This document shows, one piece after another, positions 44,063 through 56,699 of a stretch of 64,000 bases of DNA (within the stretch, counting starts at the first letter, position 1; each line of letters opens with the position of its first letter). The stretch is from contig JAIOWQ010000002.1 of the NCBI GenBank assembly GCA_020975405.1, positions 2,914,001 to 2,978,000 on the forward strand, in the 5' to 3' direction. A model generated the notes under the pieces. The model was not told where the DNA came from, did not search any database, and saw only the letters and a list, made by a program, of their open reading frames with translations. This stretch comes from Keithomyces neogunnii (lineage: Eukaryota > Ascomycota > Sordariomycetes > Hypocreales > Clavicipitaceae). The translations under genes and the position numbers were made by a program.

Positions 44063-45286
44063 TCACCTCCTCTCCAAGCCCGGCATCTCCAGAATGGCTT
44101 CTCCGTCGGAATCGAACCACGTTGCCCCTTTGGCTTTGATTTCTCGACCACTGGCAAGATACATCAACAAATAGATGTGTTTCGCAACATGGCCCCAGCA
44201 GTAAAAGCGCATCCAGTCGTGTAACTCATCTCTTGTGCACCATACGCCCCATCCTGCGAGGCCGCTCCTCAGGTAATTCGTCAGGAACAGCCAGGTATCG
44301 AGACGGGTTGCTTCCGACCACCTAGTGCAGTCCACCAGCCAGTACCCCCTTTCAAAGGGGTCGACCTGGCGAGCGGCAACAGGCTGGTAGCGCGCGGAGA
44401 GGTCGCGAGAGAGCTTGTCGAGCTTGGGAGATACGAGAGAAGCAGGGTCGAGGTCGTCGGCGGAGACAGGTGGTGAGGGAGGTTTGATTTGGAGGGTGCG
44501 TGAGATGAACTCGATTGCAGAGGGATCCGAAGAGCGGATGGGACCCGTGTCGGATGTGCTACGGGCTAGGCCGACATCTTGTTCTTTGCCGGTGAATGGC
44601 TTGGATATCCTGGGCGGCGGTTCAGATTCTGCGCGGGTGTCCGAGACGAAGCTGCTGGAGATGTGTGTCGCGTCGACAGCCGGATCGTCTTGCTGCTCCG
44701 GTGCTCGTTTTTGAAGACGGTCTGGAAGAGGAGTGAGGGGGATCACGTTGGCGGATTTGGCATGTTGAGGATTGCAAGGCTCGTCGGTGGACGGAATGGG
44801 TATTGACGAGGGTATGAGCATGGCTCCGAAACTGGCATGGGGACTGATTTGGTTCCTGGGCGAGGGCGGACTGGAAGAGGGTGTCTTTTGAAGGTAGCGC
44901 TGCAGGACTCTTGTCGGCGTGACATTGATAATGGCGGCGCCGGGAAGGGGATACGAGTCGCTGATTTGGCTGGGCGGCGCGCACCACGACGATTGCGAGG
45001 GAGTTTCGAATGCGCCCTGTGCTCTTGGCTGGGGGCGAGGTGAGGAGCGGTTATCGAGGGCACCTTGAAAGCTGAGGTCTTGAGATTCTGCGCAGAGAGC
45101 CTCGACACTCGGCGGCTTGTAATCTTGACTGGAGGCTTCCACGGGCACAACAGCCGACGCTATGTCGACTCTGCTTTCGGGCTGGAAGGCGAGATATGCC
45201 CTCGCAAGGCGTCTGTAGGTTTCATCATCCGCGGCCCTGCTCGGCGCGGTTACGTGCACGAGGATCTCGACGTCTTGAGGATCCAT
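44063..45286 (-). CDS. uncharacterised protein with conserved Trp-rich C-terminal domain
   Basis: Single exon, 407 aa from the ATG at 45286 (MDPQDVEILVHVTAP). The frame stays open 185 codons further upstream, but that stretch reads like leader and lies in the divergent promoter with ERG26. Residues 1-45 form a short folded block (DDETYRRLARAYLAFQPES). Residues 46-310 are Ser/Pro-rich and disordered, with the motif TPTRVLQRYLQKTPSS. The last 90 residues are compact and aromatic: FERGYWLVDCTRWSEA, LDTWLFLTNYLRSGLAGWGV, ELHDWMRFYCWGHVAKHIYL and LASGREIKAKGATW. The family and function are not known to me. Such a layout (long disordered linker, conserved C-terminal domain) is common in nuclear adaptor proteins, but that is only a comparison. 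Confidence 0.82.
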   Translation of the reverse strand: MDPQDVEILVHVTAPSRAADDETYRRLARAYLAFQPESRVDIASAVVPVEASSQDYKPPSVEALCAESQDLSFQGALDNRSSPRPQPRAQGAFETPSQSSWCAPPSQISDSYPLPGAAIINVTPTRVLQRYLQKTPSSSPPSPRNQISPHASFGAMLIPSSIPIPSTDEPCNPQHAKSANVIPLTPLPDRLQKRAPEQQDDPAVDATHISSSFVSDTRAESEPPPRISKPFTGKEQDVGLARSTSDTGPIRSSDPSAIEFISRTLQIKPPSPPVSADDLDPASLVSPKLDKLSRDLSARYQPVAARQVDPFERGYWLVDCTRWSEATRLDTWLFLTNYLRSGLAGWGVWCTRDELHDWMRFYCWGHVAKHIYLLMYLASGREIKAKGATWFDSDGEAILEMPGLERR

Positions 45287-46033
45287 GCTGCGATGACGGA
45301 GGGCGTGGGCCGGTTGGTCATGGCGAAGTCGGTACTGGTGTATGAGGCTCGGGGCAGGTGATGAAGCCGAGGAAACTTGGGTGTGTGTGTATATAAAGTA
45401 TGCGTTTGTATGTTTCACGGGCTGGAGGCGTTCCACCGACGGACAGAGCTGTGGGAGGCTGCGTGTCCCAAGAGGGGCAGCTGGATGCGCAGTTATATGG
45501 AGGCTGCCTGGCAGCGGGTAGGCGACAAGAGGAGACTTTGCTTTCCAGGCGTGAAGTTTGTGAAGAAATATCAGCTCTCGCGTGGGGGTTGGTTGAAGGG
45601 AGTGAGTGAGTCTGTCTGCGACTCGTCCGGCTCGTGTAAGAAGGCGAGTGACAGATTGGGTCCGAATTGTGGAGCTAGCCAGCCCAACTAGGCAAGAATC
45701 GTGGGTTGCACAGGCAGGCGAGGCAGCTGATGGACGCAAGGCACGGATTAGAGCAGTGTGCAATGCTGTGATAATACAGACGAGTATGGAGCTGTTTTTT
45801 ATTTTATTTTGGCCCCGATCAACCAGAGTCTCAATTGGCAATGCTTTGTGATGCGAAACTTGTAATGTGATTTGTCAAGGTCGCATACAGCCAACCCCAT
45901 CCTATTCCCCGTTCACAAAACACCCAATTTTCCGACCATCTCCTCAGTCGTTAGCGCTCGCTCACCCTTCCCCTTTCCAATTTCCAACCGCCCGATCCTC
46001 CTCTCGGTCCAACGCACATAGCCACGCCGCACA
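45287..46033. promoter_or_regulatory. shared divergent promoter region, 407-aa gene / ERG26
   Basis: About 750 bp between outward-facing starts. A GTGTGTGTATATAAAG stretch near 45380-45396 gives a TATA-like element for the minus-strand gene. No sterol-regulatory element is certain by eye. Confidence 0.4.
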
Positions 46034-47199
46034 ATGTCAAAACGCGGTGATCTGGGACGCGTCGTCGTCATCGGCGGCAACGGCTTCCTCGGCCACCACA
46101 TTGTCGACCTCGCCCTCAGCCAATGGACCACCAAGTCGGTTGCATCCGTCGACCTGCGATGCCAGCACAACCGCAACGCCTCTGCCTCGTACCACGAGTG
46201 CGACATCACCGACTCTGCCAGCCTGCAGTCCCTTCTCAAGGAGCTCAAGCCCGACGTCGTCATCCACACCGCGAGCCCGACGGCCAGCTCCACACTCAAA
46301 TCCGCCAACGAGCTCTTCAAGAAGGTCAATGTCGACGGCACCAGCTCCGTCGTCGAGGCATGCCACGCGGCCGGCGTCAAGGCATTGGTCTACACGAGCT
46401 CCGCCAGCGTCATCAGCGACAACGTAAGCGACCTCAGAAACGCCGATGAGCGGTGGCCCGTCATCAGAGGCGACCAGCAAGCCGAATACTACTCCGAGAC
46501 AAAAGTACACCCCCCCCCCTCCCCTCTCCCTGTATGCATCGCAGGTCAAGCTGACAGAAAGCTTTTCTTTGCCAGGCCGCCGCCGAAGAGATCGTCATCG
46601 CGGCAAACCGCTCCTCCTCCTCCAAGCTCCTCACCACATCGATCCGCCCAGCGGGGATATTCGGCGAAGGCGACGTGCAAGCGCTCCTGGGCTTCATCCG
46701 AGTGCTGCGCACCAACAAGTCGCACATCCAGCTCGGCGACAACACCAACCTCTTCGACTTCACCTACGTCGGCAACGTGGCCCACGCGCACCTCCTCGCC
46801 GCGCGCGCCCTCCTTCTCACCGCCGCATCCAGCACCCAGCCGCTCGACCACGAAAAGGTCGACGGCGAAGTCTTCTTCATCACCAACGACTCGCCCTGCT
46901 ACTTCTGGGACTTTGCGCGCGCCGTGTGGCGTGCAGCCGGCAGCACGGCCGGCACAGACGGCGTGTGGACGCTCGGCAGGGGGACCAGCGTTACCCTGGG
47001 CACGTTGAGCGAGATCTTCTTCAGCATCATTGGGAAGCCGCCCACCTTCACCAAGCAGAGGGCTGTGCTGGGCACCATGACCCGGTACTACAACATCACC
47101 AAGGCCAAGACTGTGCTGCGCTACGAGCCGCTGTGGACCTTGCAGGAGGGCGTGACCAAGGGTGTGGCCTGGTTCTTGGAGCAGGATAACAAGGCATAG
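46034..47199 (+). CDS. ERG26: sterol-4-alpha-carboxylate 3-dehydrogenase, decarboxylating
   Basis: Two exons, 46034-46504 and 46576-47199, with a 71-bp intron (GTACAC..GCCAG), giving 364 aa, a normal length for Erg26. It oxidises and decarboxylates the 4-carboxysterol made by Erg25, in C4 demethylation on the ergosterol pathway at the ER. It is an extended SDR (3-beta-HSD family): Rossmann motif GGNGFLGHHIVD (residues 14-25), acidic cofactor end VDLRC, HTASPTASS, and the catalytic YSETK (Tyr153, Lys157) placed right at the exon 1 end. SIRPAGIFGEGD, FDFTYVGNVAHAHL and TYPE-like FFITNDSPCYFWDF follow in the usual order. The C-terminus, GVTKGVAWFLEQ, is typical. A run of C and CT bases lies in the intron. 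Confidence 0.93.
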
Positions 47200-48381
47200 A
47201 TAGACCAAACCAGGGTTGGGAAATACCCGTCTGGAGAGGAAGGGGGCGGCTTGTACACTTTTTAACTTGATGAACATAATATTCTGGGACTGTGGAAACA
47301 TGACTTTACAAATGCCAAGTAGACAAATACCATGCATATACATGGTACAAACACGACGAGCGCAGGAAAAGGCACACACAAATCGCCGTCTTGAACAAAC
47401 ATGGCTGTCATCATGGAGTCATTCATCTCCTCTATTGATGCCATCAGGCTGCCTAAACTACCCCCATCACTAATGTCTCGCTATGAAATACGAAGAAAAA
47501 AGAAGAGCCGCATGTCGCAGACGGCCGCTTTGAATACCATCTTTTCCACCCCCTCGAGTGACTTCCAACACCCCCGCCACCCAAGGCAAAAGGGGGCCAA
47601 TGGGCAAGCCGGCGCTGCTCGAGTGGCCCGTCTTCCTTTTCCTTCTTTTCCCAACATCAACAAAATAAACTGGTCCGCGCAACACGCCATGCCGATATGA
47701 AAGCGCAGCTATCACAAGCACCGACCGCAGAACAATGTTGCATCAAAACAAAACAAGTCCGAATACCCCTCCACGAAAAAAAAAGTATATAACCTCCTCG
47801 GCATGTTGGAGTGTGCATCGCCGAGAACAGGCGTCAAGAGATCAAAGAACAGAAATGAAGCAACGTGGCCGGATCTTTATGAGATACCAGTCTCATCTCA
47901 GGGCAAGGAAGGCGAGCGAGCCATCAGACTTACAAAACGACCAAGCGACCAACACATTGCGTGCGTAAGCCGTTGCAGAATTCCTCAAAAGGGTGAAGGC
48001 TAAATAAATTGACCGACAAAAAGAATTGTGCAAACAACAAAATCGCCATGTCCGCCTTGTCGATGAAGAAGAGCTATGATGATGAATCAGAGGGCTGGCT
48101 AATTCGAGAACAAAAAAAAAATTGAAAGAGAGGGCAGAAACGAAGGCGCGGGACCAGGCGAGAAATGTTGCGTGGACCCGTTGCTGTTTTTTCATCGAAT
48201 GACCAAAAGTGAGAATGTAACGCCGTTGATAATGCATATGGCTACACCCAAAGACATGTCGTTTTGATTGATTTTTTTTTGTTGTCTCTTTTGGTATTGG
48301 TATGGGCAAAAGCGCTCATGTTAGATTCGGCCGACATCTTGAGCGCCGGCTTTATAGAAATGCCGAAAGCGTCAACGCCGA
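47200..48381. other. convergent 3' spacer, ERG26 / LRG1
   Basis: 1.2 kb between two gene ends. Open frames at 47401-47700 and 47893-48309 have no domain content. I see no RNA gene or repeat. Confidence 0.5.
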
Positions 48382-51300
48382 TCATGAGTTCCCACTGACA
48401 CCCAGGCCGCCTCGACGGCCCCAGGCCGAGTTGCGCCATTCGCCATGCCGGCCGTCCGAGTTGTCGAGTTGGCTGTCCGAGTGGTTGAATCTGGGGTCGT
48501 ACGGTCCCCGCGCGTGTTCCCTTGCCCACTTTTGCGGCGGCGTCCCCTGGCCAGGGTTGACGGGGGGTGCTGAAGGATCTTGGACTCGGCGTACCGTTCT
48601 CTCGCCTTGCCAGACGGCCGGATCGGTATCCACCCTTTTAGGGGGCGACCGACTCGAGACGTCCTGTCTGTTGTAGACTTCGCTGATATCGGCAGCTGGT
48701 AGTTGGTCCCTGCGATCCTGGAATCGCTTGAGGATCTCCTTTGTTGTGATTTCGCCGCTGTTGCTGAAGATGTAGGGGTCATTCAGCAACGTTAGCAAGT
48801 CGTCGGGAACCTGCAATACGAGGGGGGGAAAGTCAGCCACCACACAGTTCCAGACGCACTGCACCGTCGCGATATCGGGTCATCTTACCTGACACATTTC
48901 CTCGATATTGCTGATGAGCATTTCCACAGCATCGATAACATAGATGGCCTCGCCATCCAGGGCGGGCGCCTTGGAGGGATTTGTCAGGATATTTGGCGCA
49001 ATGACCGTGGCGAGATTCCTGATGTCCATCTTGGATCCCACATCGTCGTCCAGCTGGTGGAAGGACCCGGCCCATTTCAGAAAGGTGAGCAGGATCTCGA
49101 GACTATCACGGTGACTCTTGGGCAGGAGACAGCAAGTCAGGTGAAGGCACTGCTTTCTCTTTTGCAGATCAGGGAGTTTCGCCGCCGCTATCCAGAGATT
49201 GTACAACTTGTGCGTCATGAGGGGATCGGGCAGGTCGCGAAGATATCGTTTCAGCAGCGCAGCCAATTGGACCACGGGCTGCTCCATGAAATTAACAACG
49301 TCGCAGCCTTCCTGGTTGATCTTCTCCACCATTGCCTGTTGCTTCTTGATGTTGCCGTTCTTTCGAAACACGCCTTCAACCGACAGGTCCATCTTGCGCA
49401 TCGACGCAATAATGTCGTCGACAACTGCAGGGATCCGCAGGGTTCCAGGACCAACGCCGTCAGTCGAATCCGCGCCGTCTCGCTCGATGATGGTCTCCAG
49501 AGGAACTCCAAAGACGCCCTTCTTCTTTACGTTCTTGTTCTTGTCATTCTTGAATGCCTTGCCCAGGTTCTTCCAGAAGGTGGGTTGCTTCCGCAATTCG
49601 ATAAAATTGAGCAAGTCGTCGAGCGTAAACTCTTGGTCGACCAGCGGGTGCATCGTTAGCACGGCCAGGTGACGAACGTTGAAGTACTCCAGGCCGGAAA
49701 GTTCAGGGAAGAATTTGCGAACCATTCGGGTCGGGATGGCTTCCGCCGCGCGCATGTCAGCATCTCTACCGGCGGATTGTGTTCTCTGATGACCAGGAGG
49801 TCGCATACCGTCGGCACCGGGGCCGCGGAAGGGATCCTGGCGGGCCTCTCGATCGCGTTGCTGTTGCTGCTCACGAGATTGCTCCACTGCAACGATGCGA
49901 GGGATATCGTCCAGCGTGATTGCGTCGTTTTGCCCAAACATCAAGTCCGTCGAGCCTTGCAAATCGTTCCTCGGGTCTTCTGCGCCAGCAGAACTCGGTC
50001 GGGGCCCCCTTCCATCTGCATCCATAACACGGGATGATCGTGCTTGGCGCACACTCGTGGATAAATGGCGGTCCAGACGGGTACTGCGCAGACGTCGCAC
50101 CTCATTCAGTGTGGTTTCGTAGGTTGACTCGCGGTGATTTTCCTTCTCCCCGCTACCTGCATATGATTTGGATCTACCATCTGACGAAAGGAACGTCGGC
50201 GCACCCAGTTTGTTGTTGTTGGCGGCGGCGGCGGCGGCGGCCGGTACATCTTCCATAGTATGAGGCAGGGTGCCGTTGTTTCGGAGAATATCAAGAAGTC
50301 GAGCCAGGGCAACTTTGAGGAGGAAAACGTACTGTCCGAGTTTAGTGACGTGCTCAAATGACAATGCTCCGTCCGTATTGACGGCGACACAATTGCTACA
50401 ATATATGTTGCTGTCAAAGGCGTTATGCCGTGCTTCCTCTAGAGCTCTGCCCAGCTCTTTTCCACAGCGACCACACTTTACACAAGCAATATGCCAACGC
50501 AGGTCGCCGTTCTTGGCGCATTCGTCTTCGACTGACCGGCTGCAAAAGGCACAATGATCAGAGTCTTTGGCGGACAGGTTTGCTCCTCCCATTGTTAGTT
50601 GCATCAGACTTTCGTCCGTCTTGTAAGTCTCAAAGTCGTTGAGGCCGTTTAAAAGCTGGTCGAGGCCATCATAGATTCCGTCATCTCTCTCGAGGCGCAG
50701 GGCTCCTTGGAGACAAATCCGGATCAAGAGTTTGAGGTAGTGAGCCAAGCCCGTAACGAGAGACAGGAGCTCTTGTGTAACACCGAGCTTTCGCACGCTT
50801 GTGTCCTGTGTTTTCGACAGTAATGAAAAGAAGGAAACGACCTTTTTGCAGAGAAGTTTGGCTTCGCGTCCATACGAAAGACCTAGGCCAAAAAAAAAAA
50901 AAAAAAAGTGTCAGCTCAAAATCCCCATTTGCTGCAATCCTCCGACGCGAGCGTCATGTACTGGGCAGGGGCTTACCCTTTTCGCTATGAGACAGCACCA
51001 TCTGATCGAGTCGATCTGCAGACTGAAAGAGGACTTCAACATGCCATATGAAGCGCTTCGCTACAAGCACACCGTCAACATAAGCCCCATTGCTGACGTG
51101 CAGGAGCATATCCGAGATGCACGCAGCAGAAGACTCTTCGAATGTGGACAAAACACTCCAAATGCGGTAAACCTTTTCCTCCATGCGCTCTTCCTCGACG
51201 CGAATCAACTCTCTAGCAGCATCGTCTTTTGGTTCAGGGGGGGGCTCGTCGGGCGTGTCGCTAGGTTGGCCGAGGCGAACATTCCAAAACTTGTGTATCA

Positions 51301-52143
51301 TGTAGCATTCGGGGTGCCAATGCTGATTTTGACCATTGCGGAATATCTCCACGAATTGCTTCAAGATGGCTGTTTGGCATCCATTGCACCGCTGTGCGAA
51401 CTGTGTTGAGTAATGGTAGTGGCAGTAGACGTCGCCGTCGTGTTCATAGTAGCTGTCCTGGGCTCCAAAGACGGTGGAGCAAAGGCAGCAAGTGAAATGG
51501 TCGACATGGTACTTTCGATCCAGTGCGGTGATGTAGGATCCTCTCAGGGCCCCCCCGCACTGGTGGCAGAGCAAGCCTAGCCGTCGAAAATAGTCAGTCT
51601 CGCAGAGAGGGTAGGGCCCTTCACCGTTCTCATCGTCTGCAGGAAAGAACTTGGATGCCACGATTTCACCGCAGTCCTGTGTGTGGTCTGTTAGCAAGAT
51701 CTGGAGGGGAGGTCCTGCGCAGCCTGTTAAATGGGAGAGATGGGGAGTCTGGAGGGCTCATCGCGTCGTCAGAACCACAGCCTACGTACTCGACATTTGA
51801 AACAGTCCAAGTGAAAGGTCCCATCCAGTGCTCGAACAAACTGGCCAGTCAAAGGCTCTCCGCACTTTTTGCAAATCCTCAGCTGGCCACTGGCGGTGCG
51901 TCCGTTTCTTTGTCGCGATCTGGTTCTCTCCCCGCTCCTGCGGGGCGGCGGTTCATCAGTCCAAGCCCCAGGGAAGGCACCGGGCATACTTGAGCCAGAA
52001 GTGGTGTGTTTGAGGTGATGGATACTATCTGGTGTTCTTGAACGTCCATTATACAAGGCTTTGTCGCTTGGGTAACCCGAGTCGGAGCCGGGATAGTCGC
52101 CATGGGAGCGGTCGATCGAAGGCCTGCCGTGATCCGACGCCAT
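48382..52143 (-). CDS. LRG1: LIM-domain Rho GTPase-activating protein
   Basis: Four exons, 52143-51790, 51676-50977, 50882-48889 and 48810-48382, giving 1158 aa (yeast Lrg1 is 1017). It switches off Rho1-type GTPases at sites of growth, restraining glucan synthase and wall-integrity signalling. The N-terminal 85 residues are disordered. LIM 1 starts at CKKCGEPLTGQFVRALDG and crosses the first intron. LIM 2 is CHQCGGALRGSYITALDR. A third, separated LIM sits near 463-520 (CAFCSRSVEDEC; CVKCGRCGKELG). An Ala run (AAAAAAA) and Arg/Gln-rich linker follow. The RhoGAP domain is at about 810-1010: FGVPLETIIERDG, arginine finger in GVFRKNGNIKKQ, LLKRYLRDLPDPL and RNLATVIAPNIL. The C-terminal 140 residues are disordered. 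The second intron carries a run of about 18 T residues. A retroelement sits 755 bp upstream of the start. Confidence 0.95.
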
Positions 52144-52892
52144 GGTGGCCGATGATCCAGCGACGGCCAGAGTAGACAAGGACAAAATTTGCTCCTCGTC
52201 GTGGCGGAGTCGGCCGTCGGATATGTCACGCTGGAAGCCACAGACACCGGGCGGTGCGTCCGAGTGCGGTGCCGTCTCAGCGCCAGATGTACAACCACAG
52301 AGGACGAGGGGCAGGTCTCGCGGTCGGCATCAGCTAGGACGGTCGTCGAAGGCAGTACAGATGCCAATTGAAGGTGTTGAGCAGACGGGGAAAGCGATGC
52401 GCGCGACGACCAGGCAAGCTGGCGGCGCAGGTCAAAGGCGTGCGGTTGTTCGCGTGACTGCCCAAAGGCTGTAGGCCTCGAGATCGGGGTAGGCGTCTGG
52501 GAAATGAGGCGAGCCGGGCACGAGGGTACGGGGGCGATGGCGTGGTGAGAGGTGGTCGGGGGATAGAAGACGACTGGATGCAAATAACATGTAAGGCTGA
52601 AATGTCTAGGCCCAATGGAAAGATGCAGGCGGCGATGCGGACGGTGCGGCAGCAGAGGCGGTGGTGGTGGTAGTGATGTCTGTCCGTCTGTTTGTCTGCT
52701 CAAGTGCCAGCCTGGTGTTTGGCGTTGGCCAGGTCGAGAGAGGCTACGGGGGTACGAGGTACTTGAGGGACCAGACCAGAGGGGGGCGGCCAGACCACAG
52801 AGCCTGGAGACGCTGTGGTGGAGCAGTACTGGTACTGTAGAGAAGGGTCTCGAGGCACGATGAGGTAACTTGAGGGGGCGACCGGGGAGTCG
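52144..52892. promoter_or_regulatory. LRG1 upstream region, cut short by a retroelement
   Basis: About 750 bp of non-repetitive sequence before the target duplication at 52893-52897. The long overlapping frame on the minus strand is a Pro/Ser/His-rich shadow with no domain. The native upstream sequence resumes at 61042. Confidence 0.5.
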
Positions 52893-52897
52893 GGCCG
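52893..52897. repeat. 5-bp target-site duplication, left (GGCCG)
   Basis: GGCCG immediately precedes the left LTR and recurs at 61042-61046 immediately after the right LTR. Five bases is the usual Ty3/Gypsy duplication. Confidence 0.85.
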
Positions 52898-53001
52898 TGT
52901 CACAGGATGGGTCAGGTGACACTGGGTGACACTGTACTGTCCCCATAGCATTAGCGCTAGGCCATAAGGAAATGAGAGGACACACCTTCCTACATCTAAC
53001 A
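52898..53001 (+). repeat. 5' LTR, 104 bp
   Basis: Begins TGTCA and ends TAACA, the imperfect inverted ends typical of LTRs. It is identical to the 3' copy except at two positions (52903 C versus T, 52909 G versus A). Many CA dinucleotides remain unmutated, unlike the interior. At 104 bp it is short for a Gypsy LTR. Confidence 0.88.
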
Positions 53002-53899
53002 ATTTAGTAGCAATTGCACGTTACAACCAATTTTTAAAAGAAAAACATCATATCACCAGCACTAGAATCAGAGACATTCCGTCCCGTTTGTCACAACCAT
53101 TTTGTTTTTGTCCTTAGTCCTATATCAGAGCGACCTAATATCACCACGATTTTAAAGGCATAGCAGATCTAGCAATTCCTAGATATAGGACATCTATATA
53201 GAGCAGACGTCCTAGAAAGCACTAGGAGAATTATTAGTTACCTAGTAAGCTTAGAAGCCCTAGGCAGTATTAACCACTTCCTTTTCCTAGTTAAGTAGGC
53301 AGAAAGAAGATAAGCACTAATAATATTATACTAAAACTAGGTTAAGATAGTATCTAAGTACGTCCTATAACCAGAACCAGATTTAGTTATCCTAGTTATT
53401 AAGGCATAGGCCATAATACTAGTTATAACACTATCAGCACACTAGTAACCTTATTTTAGGCCCCTTAACTTTAGTTAATAGCAGAGCCTACTACTAGTAG
53501 TATAGACAGCAGTTATACTAGATATAAAGGCAGGAGCACCTAGGGTCTGACTGCTAAGCCTAGCAGTAATACCTAAGGTAGGAAAGAGCGAACCCTTAAG
53601 GTAATAAGGGGACTACTCCCCTCTAATATTAATAAGAATCCTTTCCCCTATACTAAGAATTCCTATGCCTATAGGAATCATAGTACTAACCCCAGTATAC
53701 CCAGGTTTATACCTAAGTAATAGGGATAATCATTAGGATATTAAAATAATAGATAAAGGCGGTTATAGTTATTAGAATTATTAGCATTATTAAAGGCATT
53801 ACTCTACCCTAGCTACCTATATTCCTAATTATTTATATTTAGAAACCCTAAGTTATCCCCTAGCCCTATTATATTATTATTACTAACTATATATAATAG

Positions 53900-55000
53900 A
53901 GGACATAGACATATATATAGGAGATTAAGATTAGTATTAGTACTGCCCTCTAGGGGGGATAGCTAAGATACTAGCGTCTACTAATATAGTAGATATAAGC
54001 ATCTAAGTTATATATTTCTATTAAGAAATAGCTAGATAAATAGAATAATAGCAGCTTAATACTACTAGATAGATAAGGAAGATCTTATAGATAATATATA
54101 AGTAGTTAGTATAGTTACCTTATATATTACTAGGATAGAATAGCCTAGTAATATATTTAAGGCTAGTAGATATTAGCTACTTCTATCTAGATAATAAGAA
54201 CCCTAGTAGATTAGGATTTATAGCGGATTTAACTAAGGTTACTATATATAACTATATCTTTATATTTATATAATAATTAAAGGATCTATTAATTACTTAT
54301 CTAGAATATACTATCTACGATTTATAGATACTATATCTAAGAGGTTATATATAAGATTAGTATATAAGACTCCTTAGCTAAGAAGATAAGATAGCACTAT
54401 AGATAGCATCTATTATAATAATCTATTAGAAGTTAGAGGATAGATTTAAGAGGCTATAATTAGAAGCTATAGAATATATTATATATATAAGATATATATT
54501 AAAAGACTATTATAATAGTAAAAACATTACTATATTTATCTATAATCTAATAAGGGATACTAAGTCTTATAGCTAGAGTAAGTATACCTAACTTAAGATA
54601 GTCTATATAGTATTTAATATAGCTATATAGTAGACTATACTAGCTCCTATAAGCATTATAATAATAGATAAATTTCTTATAAATATTTAAGATTATAACT
54701 CTATAATACGCGCTCTATCTAGAGAGAAGTAGGAAGCTATTAAGGCATAATGCCTAATATAATAAGATCTAAGATATAGCCTATAACCTTATAGTAACTT
54801 CTTATAACTATAAGATCTATAGTCTAGCTAGAATTAGTATAGAAATAACTAGTATAGTAGAAATTAAGCGGGATATAATAGATAGTATAATAGTAATAGA
54901 CGTTCATACCTAGCACCTAGTAATAGATATTAGAGTTAGAATCCTAGATATAATAAGCCATATCTAGCAGAGAGATAGGGATCTCTAGGTCCTTCTAGCA
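53900..55000 (+). pseudogene. gag-like region of the retroelement (degraded)
   Basis: Reading through stops, the segment around 54.3-54.7 kb has the helix-rich, charged spacing of a fungal Gypsy gag capsid. Similarity is weak after the mutation load. The limits are approximate. Confidence 0.4.
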
Positions 55001-56699
55001 TGCTAAACTTAGGTTATTAACAGTATAATACTACTAGACCCCTATTTATAGCTAGCTTAATAAGACTAATATAGTAGCTATATTAGCCTAGGCACTAAGA
55101 CTAATAGGGCTAGTATTAGCTATAGTAGCTATATATATAAGTATATTATATAGATAAGTAGTTAAATAAATATATAGGTAAAGAAGAATATAAAGTATAT
55201 ATAGATAAATTTAGAGAAGAATAAGCGTACTTCTAATAGCTATGCCCTAATAAAGGGTAGTATAATAACCCTTAGTAGGAGGATTAGATAGATATAAGTA
55301 GAAGTCTAGCGTTTTTAAAGTTAGAAATATAGGACACCTAATTTATAGCTATAGATATAATATAGTATATCTATTATTTTTATTAGGAGGGTTTTGCTTC
55401 TAATAATACCTTATATTATTATCTAAGTAATAGCTATAGGCTAGCTTATAAGCTAGATAAATTAGTAGATTATAGTACCTAAGCTATAGATATAGATAAT
55501 AATATTTTAGACTTTTACCCTTCTTTCCCCTTAAGTAAATAAGCATACTATATAACTATAAATATACTAACTCCTTTAAAGTTAGTAGTACTAATAAGAG
55601 AACCTTAGTAAGCACTTATAGTAAAGGATATACTATAGGAGAAATAGATAAGTTCTCTATAGATAATACTAGTTATTATGTTATTAATCCCTACCTAGTA
55701 TAATATAGAAATAGGATATATATTTAAGGTATAGATATATTTAAGATTCTAGGTTTACCCTAATATAGATAATATTAAGTCCTAATAAGATATCTATACT
55801 AATATAGGATATTCTATTATACTTATTAATACTATTTAGCTAGTAGAATATTACCCTAAGAAATAAATTTATATTTATATATAACTAGTCTAAGTCTAAG
55901 GAATAGGCTTAGACTATTATAACTTAGATAAATATATACTACTCCCTATAAATTTCCTAGGCATAGTAATAGATAGCTCTTAGGCTATTACCTTATTTAC
56001 TAGGGAAGCTATTATAGTAGATAATCTCTAAGTAAACCTATTATTAGGTATAGACTATCTTAGTCTAGAATAAATTAATATCCTAAATAGTAAAGGTTAG
56101 GCTATTATAGGTAGCTACTAAGGGATTATTATACTAATAATAGTATGGTTATAATACATACTATTTAGACTAATAGTTAGGGCAATATATAATATTAAAG
56201 TTAAACCCTATTCTACTAAAATAGTCCCTATATATTACTATATTCCCTAGGATATAAGAGTCATATTTAAGCTAAAACCTATATAGTTACTAGGAGTCTA
56301 TATAGTAGTAATAGATAGTAATATATTATATGTTTTAGTTTATAATTATATAGCCTATAAGGTTTAAATTATATAGAAATAGAAATTAGGTAGTATTAAG
56401 CATATTAACCTAGTAGTATAGGCGTTTTATATTAAGAAGGATTAGACGCTAATAGCCATAGAACTTGCCATAGTAATAGAGTATTACTAGGAAAAATAGT
56501 TTATACTATCTAAGTAGGTCTAAAGGGCTATATTAATAGTAAAGCATAGTATAGGAGTTAGTATATATATATTAGGTAATAATAAAGAGTAGAGGATACT
56601 ATTCTAAGTACTAGATAAGTTTATACCCTTATTTTAAGATAAGGGGTTTACTAAAGTAGTATAAGAGAAGTAAATATATATCTAGATAAAGCTAGGATA

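Noticed and set aside
44090..44130. A GGTTCGATTCC-like string resembling a tRNA B box on the minus strand.
   Set aside because: It lies inside the conserved coding region of the 407-aa gene (ATWFDSDGEAIL) and no cloverleaf can be drawn around it.
45287..45841. A 185-codon upstream extension of the 407-aa protein.
   Set aside because: The residues look like translated leader, and the stretch lies in the shared promoter with ERG26 and contains a TATA-like element. The ATG at 45286 is a better start, though the extension is not formally excluded.
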